From Pseudomonadota bacterium (lineage in GTDB: Bacteria > Pseudomonadota > Alphaproteobacteria > Azospirillales > Azospirillaceae), in the NCBI GenBank assembly GCA_023413605.1, contig JAEZPL010000615.1, positions 1 to 6,210 of the forward strand: DNA of 6,210 nucleotides. The letters are read 5' to 3'. Made by a program: the position numbers and the translations under genes. The notes beneath the pieces are model-generated. The model was not told where the DNA came from. It did no database searches and was given only the letters and a program-made list of their open reading frames with translations. Positions 5,708 through 6,210 of the stretch are shown in pieces (within the stretch, counting starts at the first letter, position 1; every line of letters starts with the position of its first letter).

Positions 5708-6210
5708 TTAACGACCGGTTTTGGAGAGATCCGGAACGAGAACAACATCGGAGGGACGCAGGACGAGACTGATGGTCTCCCCCCGTTCCGGGATCCGATC
5801 CCTGTCGCGCCTCTGTTCTCGGAAGTGGATGAGTGCACCATGGGTGGTGCGGGCGCTGTACTCGATCACGTCGCCGAGGAACACAGCCTCTTGAACGGTC
5901 ACATCCACGGCAATGTCCGACCCTTCGGCCGGGCGGCGCTGGAGCTTTTCGGGACGAACGCTGGCGTACCAGGAGCCCGGACGGGCCTGGGACTCAGCAT
6001 CCCGATAAACGGCGCCAAGTTCGGGGATGGACACCGATCCGGCTTTCGACAGATCAGCGGCCAGGAGATTGGTCTGCCCGATGAAATCAGCAACGAAGCG
6101 GCTTTTCGGCGCATCGTACATCTCAGACGGGGTGCCGACCTGCTCGATCCGGCCATCGCGCAACACGACGATGCGTGACGACATGGCAAGCGCTTCACGC
6201 TGATCGTGGG
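5708..6210 (-). CDS. ABC transporter ATPase, PotA-like, C-terminal part
   Basis: The gene enters from the right edge; 166 codons to the TAA at 5710-5708 are visible. The visible part begins exactly at the switch (H-loop) histidine: HDQREALAMSSRIVVLRDG, then RIEQVGTPSEMYDAP, which is the standard end of the nucleotide-binding domain in the PotA/MalK/FbpC group. An FVADFIGQTN segment follows, leading into a C-terminal TOBE domain with SVRPEKLQ and VQEAVFLGDVIEYS. TOBE domains are typical of polyamine, iron and sugar importers of this class and often have regulatory or dimer-stabilising roles. The Walker A, Walker B and signature motifs are outside the window. The methionine at 6184 is internal, not a start. 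The stop lies 22 bases before the binding-protein gene, so the order is ATPase, binding protein, PotB, PotC. Confidence 0.94.
   Translation of the reverse strand, partial: HDQREALAMSSRIVVLRDGRIEQVGTPSEMYDAPKSRFVADFIGQTNLLAADLSKAGSVSIPELGAVYRDAESQARPGSWYASVRPEKLQRRPAEGSDIAVDVTVQEAVFLGDVIEYSARTTHGALIHFREQRRDRDRIPERGETISLVLRPSDVVLVPDLSKTGR

Noticed and set aside
4627..5772. 381-codon open frame on the plus strand opposite the binding-protein gene
   Set aside because: It is the antisense shadow of a gene with a signal peptide and family motifs, and it has no coherent protein features of its own.
5686..5841. 52-residue extension before the binding-protein signal peptide
   Set aside because: It would overlap the ATPase gene and put a polar stretch ahead of a textbook signal peptide that has its own AGGAG site.

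Overview
This GC-rich window reads as one block of chromosomal-type metabolic genes from a proteobacterium. A Rhizobiales- or Rhodospirillales-like alphaproteobacterium would fit the codon use, the tight operon packing and the gene families, but this is inference because no rRNA or taxonomic marker is present. All seven supported genes lie on the minus strand, so transcription runs from the right edge to the left edge. Long open frames on the plus strand are antisense shadows of these genes.

From right to left (5' to 3' on the minus strand), the first four genes form an ABC importer of the spermidine/putrescine (Pot) class: the C-terminal part of the ATPase (6210-5708, cut by the window edge), a signal-peptide-bearing substrate-binding protein (5685-4624), a PotB-type permease (4627-3731) and a PotC-type permease (3734-2934). 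The binding protein/PotB and PotB/PotC junctions are both ATGA 4-base overlaps, and the ATPase/binding protein gap is 22 bases, so this is a clear operon.

The next genes are catabolic: an AMP-forming acyl-CoA ligase of the CaiC-like type (2850-1225), a crotonase-superfamily protein (1165-392), and, after a 268-base gap, the first 41 codons of a medium-chain dehydrogenase/reductase that resembles AcuI acrylyl-CoA reductase (123-1, cut by the left edge). The gaps of 83 and 59 bases are compatible with co-transcription of the ligase and crotonase genes with the importer.

Taken together, the layout suggests uptake of a small, probably cationic or zwitterionic, solute, its activation to a CoA thioester, processing by a crotonase-fold enzyme, and reduction of an acryloyl-CoA-like product. 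The substrate cannot be read from the sequence. Two details make the cluster worth a closer look. The crotonase homologue lacks both catalytic glutamates of a true enoyl-CoA hydratase, and the ligase has arginine where the family normally has its catalytic C-terminal lysine. Non-coding features of note are a 12-bp inverted repeat upstream of the acuI-like gene, a cluster of four CACCGCA repeats before the ligase gene, and a short hairpin before the crotonase gene. No RNA genes, mobile elements, CRISPR arrays or convincing rho-independent terminators were seen.
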